64,000 bases of DNA. Origin: Pseudorasbora parva. Its lineage: Eukaryota > Chordata > Actinopteri > Cypriniformes > Gobionidae. The translations under genes and the position numbers were made by a program. Position 1 is the first letter of the stretch. Every line of letters begins with the position of its first letter. Shown piece by piece: positions 1-10,779 of this stretch. The notes beneath the pieces were generated by a model. It was not told the origin of the DNA. It made no database searches and saw only the letters and a list, made by a program, of their open reading frames with translations. The stretch is taken from assembly GCF_024679245.1 (NCBI RefSeq), contig NC_090188.1:32954624-33018623 (forward strand), written 5' to 3'.

Positions 1-348
1 TATAGCACCATAGAGAAAGAATGTTTAGCCATCAGGTGGGCCGTCCTCACCCTTCGCTACTACCTCCTGGGGCGGGAGTTCACCCTCTGTTCGGACCACG
101 CCCCTCTGCAGTGGCTCCACCGCATGAAGGATACCAACGCGCGGATCACCCGGTGGTATCTAGCTTTACAGCCATTTAAATTCAAGGTGGTCCACAGGCC
201 GGGTGCTCAGATGGCTGTGGCTGACTTCCTCTCCCGGAGGGGGGGGGGGGGGGGGGGGGTGGGGGGAGGCGTGGTTTTGCGGGATCGGCAGAGGGAGAGA
301 GGAGGCGGAGCCGAGCGGGGCGTAAGTGGGTTAAGTGCAAATGAATAA
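1..348 (+). pseudogene. C-terminal end of a Gypsy-type pol (RT/RNase H), partial at window start
   Basis: The frame is open from base 1 and codes the end of a retrotransposon polymerase. Visible are the RNase H motif region YSTIEKECLAIRWAV and CSDHAPLQWL, then the usual RNase H end VHRPGAQMAVADFLSRR. After that the frame reads through a G run as poly-glycine and stops at 346-348. No integrase follows: the LTR starts immediately. In most Gypsy elements integrase lies after RNase H. In the Gmr1-like group of fish and other animals it lies before RT, so RNase H ends pol. I therefore infer a Gmr1-like element; a deletion of a downstream integrase is the alternative. The true stop may lie in the G run, whose length is unstable. 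Confidence 0.65.
236..259 (+). other. polypurine tract before the 3' LTR
   Basis: A purine-only run, nearly all G, overlaps the end of pol and abuts the putative LTR start. This is where the plus-strand primer of an LTR retrotransposon lies. Confidence 0.55.
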
Positions 349-601
349 CACCTGTCTCTGATTGCAGTAGTTGGCGTGGAGAGACGGCTTAAAAGCCACA
401 GCAGAGAGAGACGAGGGGGAGAGAGATCTGGACTGGGACTGTGTGGGGCTGCTGGAGGACGACAACGAACAGAGCTGTTATTGAAAAGTTGAAAGAGAGT
501 TTTGAGTGTTTGAGCTTAACGCCAACGTGCGTACTTTGTGTTTGATAAAGAGAAATAAAGTTACCAGTCCCAGTCACGCCGACCCCGCCTTCTTCCTTAC
601 A
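260..601 (+). repeat. 3' LTR of the left-edge Gypsy element
   Basis: The segment begins TG just after the polypurine tract and ends CTTCCTTACA. It holds a polyadenylation signal AATAAA at 554-559, about 40 bases before the end. The partner LTR lies outside the window, so both borders are inferred from TG/CA ends and context. Confidence 0.5.
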
Positions 602-635
602 TCCTTGACCCGAACCACACTAATTTTTGAAATCT

Positions 636-865
636 TTTCTCTTTATTCCATTACAAATAGGAAATGAAATGATCAGATGGTGCTCCATTTGACTTTTCTG
701 ACATCCTTTACTCTTCTCTGATGAGGGCCTCTGGCCTACTTTCTGTAAGATCTGAATTTTAGAATATTGAATTTGATGTTCTGAATTTCTTCTTCATCTG
801 AAATCTTGAATCTGTATTTTCAAAAACTGAATTTTTCCAGTCTATTAATTCAGAACAAAATCTGT
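636..865 (+). repeat. dispersed repeat, copy 1 (family shared with 30684-31145)
   Basis: This stretch matches 30684-30930 base for base apart from scattered changes and small indels. It is rich in TCTGAAT/TTGAATC words. No coding capacity is visible. Confidence 0.7.
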
Positions 866-935
866 TTGCCCTGGTCTGAAAACAAGGTGTGTTGTTGGCA
901 TGTTGCTATTTTGAGGAAGACTGTAACTGTATTGT
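866..935 (+). repeat. fragment of the TIR repeat also seen at 52954-53589
   Basis: The words CTGGTCTGAAAAC, AGGTGTGTT, TTGGCA and GTTGCTA followed by TTTGAGGAA are shared in order with 53075-53130. Only the middle of that element is present here. Confidence 0.5.
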
Positions 936-967
936 TACAATTTTTTCTAATTGTATTGTTGCATCCC

Positions 968-2870
968 TAATCCATACCATTCTCATCTCCGTGAGTGCCA
1001 TAACTCTGACTGACACTCCCGCGGCTAGCCTAGCTTAGCACAAAGACCGGAGGTAAACGGCTCCATCATGTCTACTGCTCAATATCTGACAAAATAAAGC
1101 CAACATTTTTCTATTTACAAGTTGTGATGTGTATTAGCCTGATGTGGTCATACTCAATTCTAGTCAGAATATGAGTCTGAAACTGCTCCATTGGGCTGTG
1201 ATTATCGGGCGTGTTTCAACCGAACCAGGAAAGACCTCAATTGGAAAAACCTACAACCAATCAGAGCAACGAAGCGACGCATTGTCAAATGTCAACAGAG
1301 CTCAACTGCACTGTGTTGCCAAGTCCGTGTTTCTTTCTGCGGGTTGTTTTTTTTTATGTCCGCGGGTTGAAGTGACTATACCATGAGTGCGAATTTTAGC
1401 AGGCAACCTTGCCAAAATAACATACACTTTACCCTCCAAACACTATTTTTTTACCCGGAGAACCCCCTGAGAAGCTATTGTTTTAGGGCTAGTAGTTGGC
1501 GGGTTTTGTTGTAAAAACTTGGCAACCCTGTCCTCATGCGCACTGGAATAAACAATATTTGCCGATGTTGTAAAAACTAAAAGAATTTAATGATACACAG
1601 AGCACTTACCAATATGATCATCATTTTTGAGAGAAATAGTGAAGGTGAATGCATATACAAACAAGCTCTCGTTTAGTCGAACAAATATAATCCAAGCCCC
1701 TTTGATGACGTGCATGAATACATTACTGTTTATCATCTGTCCGTCATCGTCTAAAGCCCGCCCTGATGATTTCATTGGTCCGAACAGTTTCTGTTCAGGG
1801 ATAATCACTCCTCTATGGATCGATTCCAGACTGAACTGCCCGACCTAAAAATGTTGTGGGCGGGGCTAAGTTCAGCTGGCATCCAGGCTAGATGTGTATA
1901 GTTACATTGTGTGCTAAGGCCGACGGAAAATGAAAAGTTGCAATTTTCTAGAGCGATATGTCTAGGAACTATTCTCTCACTCCTGCGCAATGATGAAGGA
2001 ACTTTGCTGCTGTACCATATGTGCAGCGGCGCAATGATATCATGCAGCTCGTGAACATAGGCTAACTTCTGTCAAAATAACCAACGTGACAACCTGCTTG
2101 CACAGAGAGCATGCTGGGGACTTTTTTTAAGCGTTTAATTCCTTGATTATTTTGCAGGAATGAGAGAATATTTCCTATCCATATCAGTTTAGAAAATCAC
2201 AAATTTTCATTTTCCGTCAGTTTATTCAAATAATAACATGTCAATAGGAAAATGTTGTCATTTATTTAGCAGTAGGCTAGATGAAGCTGTTAAAGGGTTA
2301 GTTCACCCAGAAATGAAATTTATGTCATTAATGTCTCACCCTAATGTCGTTCCACACCCGCAAGACCTCCGCTTATCAATGGAACACAGTTTAAGATATT
2401 TTATATTTTAGTCCCAGAGCATATGCAGTCAATGCCCACTTCACTGTCCATGTCCAGAAAGCTAATAAAAACATCATAAAAGTAGTCCATATGTGACATC
2501 AGTTGGTTGATTTGAATCTCTTGAAGCATCGAAAATACATTTTGGTCCAAAAATATGCAAAAATATGAGCATTGTTTTCTCTTCCATGTTCCTCCAAAAA
2601 GATTCAAACGGTTCATGAATCAATCAATGATTCGGGTCGCCAATGTCATGTGATTTCAGCAGTTTGGCATGACCCGAACTGCTGAAATCACGTGACCATG
2701 GCGACTCGAATCATTGATCGATTCACTGATTCATGAACCATTTAACTTCCAGTCTTTGTGCTAAGCTAGGCTAGCGGTGGGTGCTTCGGGCAGAGTTATG
2801 ACAGAGATGAGAATGGTATGAATGGACTTATCCAACTCTGGGGGATACTGTGAATAAGCTAAAGTCCCAA
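968..2870. mobile_element. TIR element with inverted ends, carrying a nested insertion
   Basis: The left arm (about 968-1055) and the right arm (about 2750-2825) are inverted copies: CATACCATTCTCATCTC on the left answers GAGATGAGAATGGTATG on the right, and CTAGCCTAGCTTAGCACAAA answers TTTGTGCTAAGCTAGGCTAG. I recognise this as a common cyprinid non-autonomous DNA element, but do not recall its Repbase name. The interior (1110-2289) has no credible gene; its small frames are shadows. The segment 2290-2749 is a separate insertion. Confidence 0.55.
2290..2749. mobile_element. TIR element (TTAAAGGGTTAGTTCACCC family), partial copy
   Basis: It starts TTAAAGGGTTAGTTCACCC and runs through the words GTCGTTCCACACC, CATGTCCAGAAAG and CATATGTGACATCAGTTGG that also occur at 11832-12555 and 54700-55113. 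The arms around 2590-2640 and 2695-2745 are inverted copies and could pair. The right half of the element is missing here. Confidence 0.7.
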
Positions 2871-2879
2871 AAATAATAA

Positions 2880-3063
2880 TAATAACAATAATTTATTACA
2901 TTTATATAGCACTTTTCTAGGCACTCAAAGCGCTTTACATAGAAGGGGGAATCTCCTCAACCACCACCAATGTGCAGCATCCACTTGGATGATGCGACGG
3001 CAGCCATATTGCGCCTGAACGCTCACCACACACCAGCTGATTGGTGAAGAGGAGACTGGAAAA
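2880..3063 (+). repeat. dispersed fish repeat ending in CACCAGCTGATTGGTGA
   Basis: It begins with ATTTATATAGCACTTTTCTAG and GCACTCAAAGCGCTTTACAT, then CACCACCAATGTGCAGCATC and GATGATGCGACGGCAGCC. I know this block as a frequent short repeat in fish genomes. Whether it is a LINE tail or an independent SINE-like unit cannot be decided from one copy. Confidence 0.55.
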
Positions 3064-3544
3064 AAAAGTCTGTATGTTCCTTTAATAAAGGGCCCAAAGT
3101 TAATTTCTGATGACTCTCAGGGTAATATCTGTACTGTACTTCCACAAGAAAGGAAAAAATTATAAGGCAAGAAAAGTCTTACCAGGTAAATTTATTGCTT
3201 CATAAAAGCTGTCACTGCTGTGACTCATCAGGTCAGACCATAAATCTAATCACTGTTGTATGAGCAACATTTCATCAGTGGTTAATTAGCAAGCCTGTGC
3301 TGAAATACTCAGGGGATATGTTGTCCTCTTAAAAATGTACAGACAAGCAATGCTGCCTGAATTTATTAATGTAGCTGTTTAGTCAGAGCACATCCAGTAT
3401 AATCATCAAATAAAAGACACATTTGTATGCACATTTTACAAACATATTTTGTATCAAAATTGTGCCCAGATTGTGTTTTTTATTTAAAAAATAATAATAA
3501 TAAAATAAAGACCGGAATTCTACAAATATAAAAAATGTTGTTTA
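3064..3544. other. no recognisable feature
   Basis: AT-rich sequence with a short (ATA)n stretch near 3490. No gene, repeat end or RNA is visible. Confidence 0.5.
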
Positions 3545-3589
3545 CATTTCAGGTTTGGTAGACTTCATCTTCATCTTCACCCCTCGAGG

Positions 3590-4783
3590 GGGCTGCTTGC
3601 GAGCACTGTGAGCGGCTACCGTTGAGAACGCTGCGCTCCCGCCGGGCACTCTTCGATGAGGGTGCCTCGGCTCGGGTCCCGCTGTTGCTGAGGCAGAGCG
3701 GTGGCTTCAGTCGTGGGGTTCACAGATGGACCTTACAGAGGGGTTTGAGGTGCTCCAACTATCCAGCTCTGAGAAGGTGGGCGTTGAGAGCATCGCGACT
3801 GAAGACTCGCCACTTCAGTCACCCGCTGGCGAGGAGCTAGTTGAGGTGCTCACGAGAGCAGTGGCCAGGTTAAATATCGACTGGCCAGTAGAAAGATCAG
3901 AATCCCATCACAAACGTAGTAAATTAGATGAGCGATTCCTGCCCTCTCGTGCAGCAGAGCCTCAACGTCGGGGCATGCCGTTCTTTCCCTATCTGCACAG
4001 CGAGGTGTCTAGATCGTGGAGGAAGCCAGCATCATACAGGGTCTTTAGCCCTCAGACCTCTACGTACAGTAACATCATAGGGCTAAAGCAGTAGGGTTAT
4101 GGGGCGATGCCGAAGGTCGAAGAGACACTTGCGAGCCATCTCTCGCCTTCAGCGGCATCGTCCCTCAAAGCCCCGACACTACCCACCAAGCCACTTAAGA
4201 CAACTTCGGCGCTGGTGGGTAAAGGGTACTCGGCGATCATGCAGGCATACCAGGCTGACCTGCTAAGGGACCTGGATGGTAGAGACGAGGTGGGGGAGAT
4301 GTAATTAATGAACTGAGGCAGTCTGCCGATCTCACTCTCCGTGCCACCAAGAAGACGGCCAGGTGTGTGGGCCAGTCTATGGCAGCCCTGGTGGCCATGG
4401 AGAGACACCTCTGGCTCAACCCCACCGAGATCAAGGAGAGGGAGAAGAGCTTTTTGCTTGATGCGCCAGTGTCCCCTGCTGGTCTCTTCGGTGACGCAGA
4501 CCAATCCATCACCGAGAGGATTCAAGAGTCAGGAAAGCAGGCAGCGGTGCTCAAGCAGTTTCTCCCTCTCCGGGTCCAGGTCCCTGAGGGTGCTGCGGCA
4601 CAGCAGCCCAAACCGATTACCAGCTCTTCGCACAGGGCGCAGCAAAAGCAGAGTGTCGCGACCCGCACTCCCCCACAGAGAGACTGGGAGGCGGGGCGGC
4701 ACTCGCAGACGAGGCCTTCGAGGGGAAGGGCTGATTTGAGGACAGTCCTTATCGCCAAGAAGGCCTCGTCGAAGATGTCCTGA
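3590..4783 (+). pseudogene. DIRS gag-like protein, broken
   Basis: Recognisable DIRS gag blocks occur in order: LRTLRSRRALFDEG (about 3620), MDLTEGFEVLQLSSSE from ATG 3726, MPFFPYLHSEVSRSW (about 3976), GYGAMPKVEETLASHLSP (about 4096), PLKTTSALVGKGYSAIMQAY (about 4190), and MAALVAMERHLWLN (about 4379). Breaks: a frame change before 3726, an in-frame TAG at 4092-4094, and a frame change near 4305 after DEVGEM. The last block runs open to the stop at 4781-4783. DIRS gag binds element RNA and forms particles by family knowledge. No zinc knuckle is visible. Confidence 0.7.
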
Positions 4784-5169
4784 CGCCAGACGGGTCAGGA
4801 CGCTGAGGGTGATCCCCTCCGTAGGAAGACGGTGCTTACCTCAGCACACGGTACCCGTCTTCCTTCGGTGCCCTCAGGGGACCGCGCTGCCAACCCTGCC
4901 GCAATGCCAGGGCGCAGACGGTCTCCGCGGGCCACCCGAGGGGGGATTCCGAGCAGTCAAGTCAGGTGTTCCCTGCCGGTTCACAACTTCAGGGCACTCC
5001 ACTTGCTGTTCAAAGTACACCAGAGGGCAGCCTCGAGAGGCTGGTTCCTTTAGTAGATTTTCTAGACGAGTGGAAACGTCTATCGAATATATCTCATTGG
5101 GTCCTGCAGATAGTAGAAAGGGCGATTCAGTTCAGAAGGCAGCCACCTCCTTTCAGCGGTGTCCTAGAG

Positions 5170-5507
5170 AGGTGGGCCTGGAGCAGGCTCGGGTTATGGC
5201 ACAAGAAGTAGAGACTCTTCTGCAAAAGGTGGGTATAGAAAGGGTTCCTCCTCCCAGCAGGGAGTCGGTGTTTTACAGCCGTTACTTCATTGTACCAAAG
5301 AAGGATGGAGGGTTGCGCCCGATACTAGATCTGCGTCTCTTAAATTGCTCTGTAGCAAAGCTCAAGTTCAAGATGCTTACACTCGTGTCACAGATCAGAT
5401 CGGAGGATTGGTTTGTGACCATAGATCTCAAAGACGCGTATTTCCATGTCTCCATCCTTCCACATCACAGGAAGTTTCTGAGGTTTGCCTTCAAATCAAA
5501 TATTTAA
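5170..5507 (+). pseudogene. DIRS reverse transcriptase, N-terminal fragment
   Basis: The frame reads RESVFYSRYFIVPKKDGGLR, then PILDLRLLN, then DWFVTIDLKDAYFHVSI, which carries the first catalytic aspartate (motif A). This spacing and wording are typical of DIRS RT rather than Gypsy RT. The frame ends after KFLRFAFKSNI, where DIRS proteins normally continue towards the YVDD box. The join to unrelated sequence at 5507 is abrupt. Confidence 0.75.
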
Positions 5508-6066
5508 AAAAAAGAACCATACTTCACGGTTGTTTAAACCAATGAGCATTAAACTGTGTTGTCAGCAAGTCGTTTCCCACCATGCTTTTGCTCAGCGCAG
5601 TCGGTGGAGAGCAACTGCGCTTGACCGCAGAATCCGACACATCCGCCTCACCATCGCGAGAGATTGTTGACATATGTCAGCATGACATCAGAGCAAGGCG
5701 GACTGCCCTCGGACAAATTTCTAACTGGCATGCATCTCGCACTGATCACCGGTGATCAGTTCTGTGCAGATTTTGCCTAATGACAACGTGACACAGGAAC
5801 ATAGGGCAGGAACACATGAGGGCATAGAGTCACATGACAATAGAACACAAGATAAAACCAGGAAGTGCATGACAGAACATTACAGTGAACATGATGAACT
5901 TAAAAACATGAAAAACATTAACCATAACCCAAGACACCCTGTGACACATGTACATAAGCATTTTTCTTTCAGTAATTTGGTGATAAATGTTGTTCTTAAA
6001 AAGTAGAAGTAATGCAGACACTAAAGAATTGCAAAAAACAGTCCAGTTTTATCACTGCATCCATAA
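5508..6066. other. no recognisable gene
   Basis: Starts with an A run at the DIRS breakpoint. A short perfect palindrome TGATCACCGGTGATCA occurs near 5743. The small frames here have no family resemblance. Confidence 0.45.
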
Positions 6067-6071
6067 ATACT

Positions 6072-6500
6072 TGTCACGGTTCATGGATTCCCTGTCTCAC
6101 TCTTGGGTGCGTGTTGAATGTAGGTGAGGGCGGAGCCTGGGATTGGCTCATCACGCACCTGTGGCTGATCACCTGCACCAGCTGCAACTCATCACTTTCA
6201 CCCTATTTAGTCTCTCTGTTTCTCTCTTGTCTTTGTCAGAGCGTTGTTGGATGTTCCCCTTGTGTCTCCGTGTTGGTTGTCGTTTCCCCCTTCTGTGAAA
6301 CGCTGGATCCCTTCCCGGATTACCTCAACCGCGCTCCCGAGTCACTGCTGCTCACAGCCTGCCCGTGTCGCCAACAGAGTCTCTCTCACTGCTCCGTCTT
6401 ATCCGGACTTCTTCTGTGTTCTGAGTTTTGGCTTCTGTGACACTTCTGTCAATAAACTGAGTTACTTGCAATTGAATCCTGCCTCTGTGAATCCGTTACA
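6072..6500 (+). repeat. 5' LTR
   Basis: Begins TGTCACGGTTCATGG and ends AATCCGTTACA. A TATA-like CTATTTAG lies at 6203-6210, about 28 bases before the putative transcript start at 6235. A polyadenylation signal AATAAA lies at 6451-6456. It reads the same as the 3' LTR throughout. Confidence 0.95.
6203..6245 (+). promoter_or_regulatory. putative LTR promoter and R start with self-primer
   Basis: TATA-like CTATTTAG (6203-6210) precedes GTCAGAGCGTT (6235-6245). These 11 bases are the exact complement of 6502-6512 just after the LTR. In Tf1 and sushi elements the first 11 mRNA bases fold back to prime reverse transcription, so I infer that transcription starts at or near 6235. Confidence 0.7.
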
Positions 6501-6501
6501 G

Positions 6502-6512
6502 AACGCTCTGAC
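6502..6512 (+). other. primer binding site (self-priming type)
   Basis: AACGCTCTGAC lies one base after the 5' LTR. It is not a tRNA 3'-end complement (no TGG start), but pairs perfectly over 11 bases with 6235-6245 inside the LTR. The gag ATG follows five bases later. Confidence 0.75.
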
Positions 6513-6517
6513 CAACC

Positions 6518-7450
6518 ATGGATTCAGCGAGTATCAACGCCCTACTGACCAGCAGCAACGAGAGACTGGACCAGCAGGAGGCGAACTTAACTGCCACAGG
6601 ACAGGCAGTACACACCTTGGTGGCACGGGTGGCCGAGCTGACCCAACAGATGCAACAACTCGTCGGTCCCACTGTGCCCGACCCACCGCCGATTCCCCAC
6701 ACACCATCTGCTTCGCGGCAACCGGAACCACGTCTGCCTACCCCCGAGAGTTATGCCGGTGAGAGCAATTATTGCAGAGCCTTCCTTACCAAGTGTTCCT
6801 TGTTTTTTGCTCTTCAACCGCAGACTTTCAACACAGAAAGATCCAAGGTGGCATTCGTCCTCACCCTGCTCTCCGGACGAGCCGCACTTTGGGGAACGGC
6901 GGTTTGGGAGAACCAACATCCTTGCTGCTCCTCGTTCCAGACACTGGCGGCAGAGATGAGAAGGGTGTTTGACCGAGCGGTGACCGGAAGAGAAGCGGCA
7001 CGTCAACTCGCAGAGCTCCGCCAAGGTAACCGCTCGGTCTCGGATTATTCCATCGAGTTCCGCACCCTGGCCGCCGAGTGCAAGTGGAACGAGGAGGCAC
7101 AGTGGGACATGTTCCTGCATGGGCTGGCTGACCGCATCCAGAAGGAGATATTCGCCATCGACCTTCCGGAGAAGATTGACGGTCTCATTGATCTTGCTTT
7201 GAGGGTGGACGCTCGTCTGAGTCGGCTGAGGTCCAGGATGGAGCCTCAGCATGGGAGTGTCGAATGCCCTCAGGCCAGCGCTACGGATGCGGTCAGCTAC
7301 ACCTTCGACCCGGAGCCCATGCAGGTGGGTCGAGCTCGGCTCTCCCGGGAGGAGAAGGCGAGACGGAGATCCCGTGGTCTTTGCCTGTACTGCGGCGGGA
7401 ACGGACACCTGCTAGACTCCTGCCCGGTAAAAGACCACGCCCGGCGGTAA
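6518..7450 (+). CDS. gag: Gag, sushi-ichi type
   Basis: A 310-aa structural protein that packages element RNA. The N-terminal 50 residues are rich in A, L, E and Q and may form a coiled coil ([26 protein letters not shown]). The middle holds the Gypsy gag capsid-like region (around residues 80-220: [36 protein letters not shown]). A zinc knuckle CX2CX4HX4C ends it: C289, C292, H297, C302. The ATG at 6518 sits 17 bases after the LTR, as in self-primed elements. Pol overlaps the 3' end in the -1 frame. This gag type is related by family to the mammalian PEG10/RTL genes. Confidence 0.92.
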   Translation: MDSASINALLTSSNERLDQQEANLTATGQAVHTLVARVAELTQQMQQLVGPTVPDPPPIPHTPSASRQPEPRLPTPESYAGESNYCRAFLTKCSLFFALQPQTFNTERSKVAFVLTLLSGRAALWGTAVWENQHPCCSSFQTLAAEMRRVFDRAVTGREAARQLAELRQGNRSVSDYSIEFRTLAAECKWNEEAQWDMFLHGLADRIQKEIFAIDLPEKIDGLIDLALRVDARLSRLRSRMEPQHGSVECPQASATDAVSYTFDPEPMQVGRARLSREEKARRRSRGLCLYCGGNGHLLDSCPVKDHARR

Positions 7451-10400
7451 AAGGAAGGCTACTGTCGGGCGGGATCTCCGTGGAAAAGACCTCATCCTCC
7501 ACTCTCCTCCCGGTGAGATTGCTGTGGGCAGCTCAGGATTATTCCAGCCTCGCCCTCCTCGACTCGGGAGCGGAAGGTAACTTCATTGACTCTGCCCTTG
7601 CTCACAAACTTAACATACCCACCATTGCACTCAAGAACACCATCTCTGTCAACGCACTCAACGGACAAGTTCTCCCTGACATTTCATTCACCACTGAACC
7701 ACTTACACTGATCACTTCCGGCAACCACACCGAACGCATTTCATTTTTCATCCTGGACTCCCCTTTGGCTCCCGTTGTCCTCGGTCACCCTTGGCTGGAG
7801 TTACACAATCCAAGGGTTGACTGGGGACAAAACTCTGTGTCTGCGTGGAGTGATAAATGTTATGAGTCTTGTTTGGTGTCTGCTTGTTCGTCTGTTTCTC
7901 GTTCTGTTTTTCAGAGTGAGACGGTGAATCTGTCTAACGTGCCTCCGGAGTACCTCGACCTGAAGGAAGTGTTCAGTAAGTCCCGAGCTGCTTCTCTCCC
8001 TCCGCATCGTCCCTATGACTGTGCTATAGATTTACTCCCAGGTAAGTCTCCGCCTAAGGGCAAACTATACTCTCTTTCTATTCCAGAGAGGGAGGCCATG
8101 GAGAAATATATTTCTGATTCTCTAGCCTCCAAATTCATCCGCCCTTCCTCTTCTCCAGCGGGGGCGGGGTTCTTCTTCGTGGGGAAGAAGGATGGTTCTC
8201 TGCGACCTTGCATTGATTACCGAGGGCTGAATAACATCACGGTAAAGAATACCTATCCTTTGCCGTTGATGTCTTCAGCTTTCGAGAGGTTACAGGGAGC
8301 ATCCGTCTTCACGAAGTTGGACTTACGTAACGCTTATCATTTGGTTCGCATCAGGGAGGGGGATGAATGGAAAACCGCATTTAACACCCCCAGGGGGCAT
8401 TTTGAATACTTGGTCATGCCTTTCGGCCTTTCCAACTCCCCAGCGGTTTTCCAGGCACTCGTCAATGATGTGTTGAGAGACATGGTCGACCAATTCATAT
8501 ATGTCTACCTGGATGACATTTTGATTTTTTCTTCGTCTCTCCAGGAACATGTTCGACACGTCAGACGAGTGCTTCAGAGGTTGCTAGAGAATGGGCTTTT
8601 TGTCAAGGCGGAGAAATGCGCTTTTCATGCACAGTCTGTTCCTTTTTTAGGGTACATCGTGTCATCGGAGGGAATGCGCATGGATCCCGACAAGGTTAAG
8701 GCTGTGATGGATTGGCCAAGTCCAGATTCCCGTAAGGCCCTACAGAGGTTTCTGGGGTTCGCCAATTTCTATCGGCGTTTTATTCGCAATTTCAGCCAAC
8801 TAGCCGCACCTCTGACTGCCTTGACCTCTCCCCGAATGACGTTCAGGTGGTCCGATACAGCCGAGGCTGTATTCGCCAAAATGAAAAGCCGCTTTGTTTC
8901 GGCTCCCATCTTAGTCGCCCCTGATCCCACACGTCAGTTCGTGGTAGAGGTCGACGCGTCAGAGGTGGGGGTAGGAGCGGTTCTTTCACAGCGCTCTCCC
9001 TCAGATGACAAGATGCACCCGTGCGCGTTTTTCTCCCATCGTCTTTCTCCTGCCGAACGCAATTATGACATTGGTAACAGAGAGTTGTTGGCCGTCAAGT
9101 TAGCGTTGGAGGAGTGGCGTCATTGGCTTGAAGGGTCGGGGGTACCTTTTATTGTATGGACGGATCATAAGAACCTTGAATATATTAGATCTGCTAAAAG
9201 ACTCAACTCCAGGCAGGCTCGGTGGGCACTTTTTTTCGGACGTTTTGACTTTGTTCTCTCGTACCGCCCCGGGTCTAAAAACATCAAACCCGACTCTTTA
9301 TCTCGTATTTTTGATGCTTCCGAACGCCCGGTTACTCCCGAGTGTATTTTGCCAGAGAAGATAGTTATCTCTACACTCACATGGGAGATCGAATCGAAGG
9401 TCAAAGTGGCCTTAGAAGGGGTAACGCCCCCGCCCGGCGGCCCACCGAGTTGTTTGTTCGTTCCGGAGGGGTTAAGATCCGAGGTCCTCAAATGGGGTCA
9501 CTGCTCCAACATTGCCTGTCATCCAGGGGTAAACCGCACTTGCAGTTTAATAAAGCAACGATTTTGGTGGCCACTTATGGCTCGCGACATTCGCAGTTTC
9601 GTTTTGGCTTGCTCGGTCTGTGCGGTTGGTAAGACATCTAACCAACCTCCCCAGGGGTTACTTCAGCCGCTGTCTGTTCCTTCGAGACCCTGGTCCCACA
9701 TCGCTCTAGATTTTGTTACCGCCCTCCCGCCCTCCCAGGGCAAGACGGTCGTTTTGACCGTCGTGGACCGATTCTCGAAGGCAGCACATTTCATTCCCTT
9801 GCCCAAACTACCCTCAGCCAAGGAGACAGCGGTATCTGTAGTAGATCACGTCTTTCGGTTACATGGCCTCCCGATGGACGTGGTCTCCGACAGAGGTTCC
9901 CAATTTGTGTCCAAATTTTGGCAGGAGTTTTGTAAATTACTAGGAGCCACGGTTAGTCTGTCTTCGGGTTATCACCCCCAAAGCAACGGTCAGACCGAGA
10001 GAGCCAATCAGGATCTGGAGAGAGTGTTGCGATGTTTGGTATCCAAGAATCCTTCATCCTGGAGCCAGCAACTCTCTATGGTTGAGTACGCTCATAACTC
10101 GTTACCAGTGTCATCTACGGGCCTTTCGCCATTTGAGTGTAGTGTAGGTTACCAGCCACCTATTTTTCCCAGTCTGGATTCCGAGGTCGCGGTCCCCTCT
10201 GTTCACGCCTTTATCCAGAGGTGTCATCGCACATGGACCAGAGCCCGTGAGACTCTGCTCCAGGTGGGAGCGCGCACCAAGGCTAAAGCCGATCGCCACC
10301 GGTCTAAGCCTCCCGTTTACGTCGTCGGTCAAAAAGTGTGGCTTTCTACCAAGAACATTCCTCTCCGCTCCGTATCTAATAAACTTGCTCCCAAATTTAT

Positions 10401-10767
10401 CGGCCCGTTCACTGTCACCAAGATCATTAGTCCGGTGACAGTCCGCCTCAAACTCCCTCCGGCGTACAGGAGGATTCATCCCGCCTTCCATGTATCCAAA
10501 ATCAAACCTGTGTTTCACTCCCACCTTAATCCGCCAGTCCCGGTTCCCCCACCGCCGCGACTCGTAGATGGGGAACCAACTTATTCGGTTAATCGCATTC
10601 TGGATTCTAGACGGAGGGGACGCGGTTTCCAGTACTTGGTGGACTGGGAAGGTTACGGTCCGGAGGAGAGAAGTTGGGTTCCTGCTAGGGACATTCTGGA
10701 TCACTCCCTTATTGATGATTACAATCAACAGGTAAGGTCGGCTGGGAGCGTCAGGGGACGCTCCTAG
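7264..10767 (+). CDS. pol: Pol polyprotein: protease, RT, RNase H, integrase, chromodomain
   Basis: 1167 aa counted from the ATG at 7264, but probably made as a Gag-Pol fusion by -1 frameshifting in the 7264-7450 overlap. Domains in order: aspartic protease (D100-S-G in [12 protein letters not shown]); RT with YLDD at residues 415-418; RNase H with D564 (VEVDASEVG); integrase zinc domain from H746 ([10 protein letters not shown], later C and C in LACSVCA) and catalytic D816, D876, E912; chromodomain at about 1105-1155 ([30 protein letters not shown]). All catalytic residues that I can locate are present and there is no stop. The chromodomain probably guides integration to marked chromatin. 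The copy could be active. Confidence 0.93.
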   Translation: MPSGQRYGCGQLHLRPGAHAGGSSSALPGGEGETEIPWSLPVLRRERTPARLLPGKRPRPAVKGRLLSGGISVEKTSSSTLLPVRLLWAAQDYSSLALLDSGAEGNFIDSALAHKLNIPTIALKNTISVNALNGQVLPDISFTTEPLTLITSGNHTERISFFILDSPLAPVVLGHPWLELHNPRVDWGQNSVSAWSDKCYESCLVSACSSVSRSVFQSETVNLSNVPPEYLDLKEVFSKSRAASLPPHRPYDCAIDLLPGKSPPKGKLYSLSIPEREAMEKYISDSLASKFIRPSSSPAGAGFFFVGKKDGSLRPCIDYRGLNNITVKNTYPLPLMSSAFERLQGASVFTKLDLRNAYHLVRIREGDEWKTAFNTPRGHFEYLVMPFGLSNSPAVFQALVNDVLRDMVDQFIYVYLDDILIFSSSLQEHVRHVRRVLQRLLENGLFVKAEKCAFHAQSVPFLGYIVSSEGMRMDPDKVKAVMDWPSPDSRKALQRFLGFANFYRRFIRNFSQLAAPLTALTSPRMTFRWSDTAEAVFAKMKSRFVSAPILVAPDPTRQFVVEVDASEVGVGAVLSQRSPSDDKMHPCAFFSHRLSPAERNYDIGNRELLAVKLALEEWRHWLEGSGVPFIVWTDHKNLEYIRSAKRLNSRQARWALFFGRFDFVLSYRPGSKNIKPDSLSRIFDASERPVTPECILPEKIVISTLTWEIESKVKVALEGVTPPPGGPPSCLFVPEGLRSEVLKWGHCSNIACHPGVNRTCSLIKQRFWWPLMARDIRSFVLACSVCAVGKTSNQPPQGLLQPLSVPSRPWSHIALDFVTALPPSQGKTVVLTVVDRFSKAAHFIPLPKLPSAKETAVSVVDHVFRLHGLPMDVVSDRGSQFVSKFWQEFCKLLGATVSLSSGYHPQSNGQTERANQDLERVLRCLVSKNPSSWSQQLSMVEYAHNSLPVSSTGLSPFECSVGYQPPIFPSLDSEVAVPSVHAFIQRCHRTWTRARETLLQVGARTKAKADRHRSKPPVYVVGQKVWLSTKNIPLRSVSNKLAPKFIGPFTVTKIISPVTVRLKLPPAYRRIHPAFHVSKIKPVFHSHLNPPVPVPPPPRLVDGEPTYSVNRILDSRRRGRGFQYLVDWEGYGPEERSWVPARDILDHSLIDDYNQQVRSAGSVRGRS

Positions 10768-10777
10768 GGGGAGGGGT
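10766..10777 (+). other. polypurine tract
   Basis: AGGGGGAGGGG overlaps the pol stop codon and ends just before the 3' LTR. It is the expected plus-strand primer. Confidence 0.8.
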
Positions 10778-10779
10778 AC

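Larger units (their letters stand above)
3545..5507 (+). mobile_element. DIRS-type tyrosine-recombinase retrotransposon, 3' truncated
   Basis: A gag-like frame is followed by the N-terminal part of a reverse transcriptase with DIRS-type motifs. The element stops abruptly inside RT at 5507, before the YVDD box, so the rest of RT, RNase H, methyltransferase and recombinase are absent. Terminal repeats were not identified. The recombinase at 35458-36505 is of a different type and orientation and does not belong to this copy. Confidence 0.75.

Noticed and set aside
6587..7408. Minus-strand frame of 273 aa
   Set aside because: It is the complement of the intact gag and has no family features.
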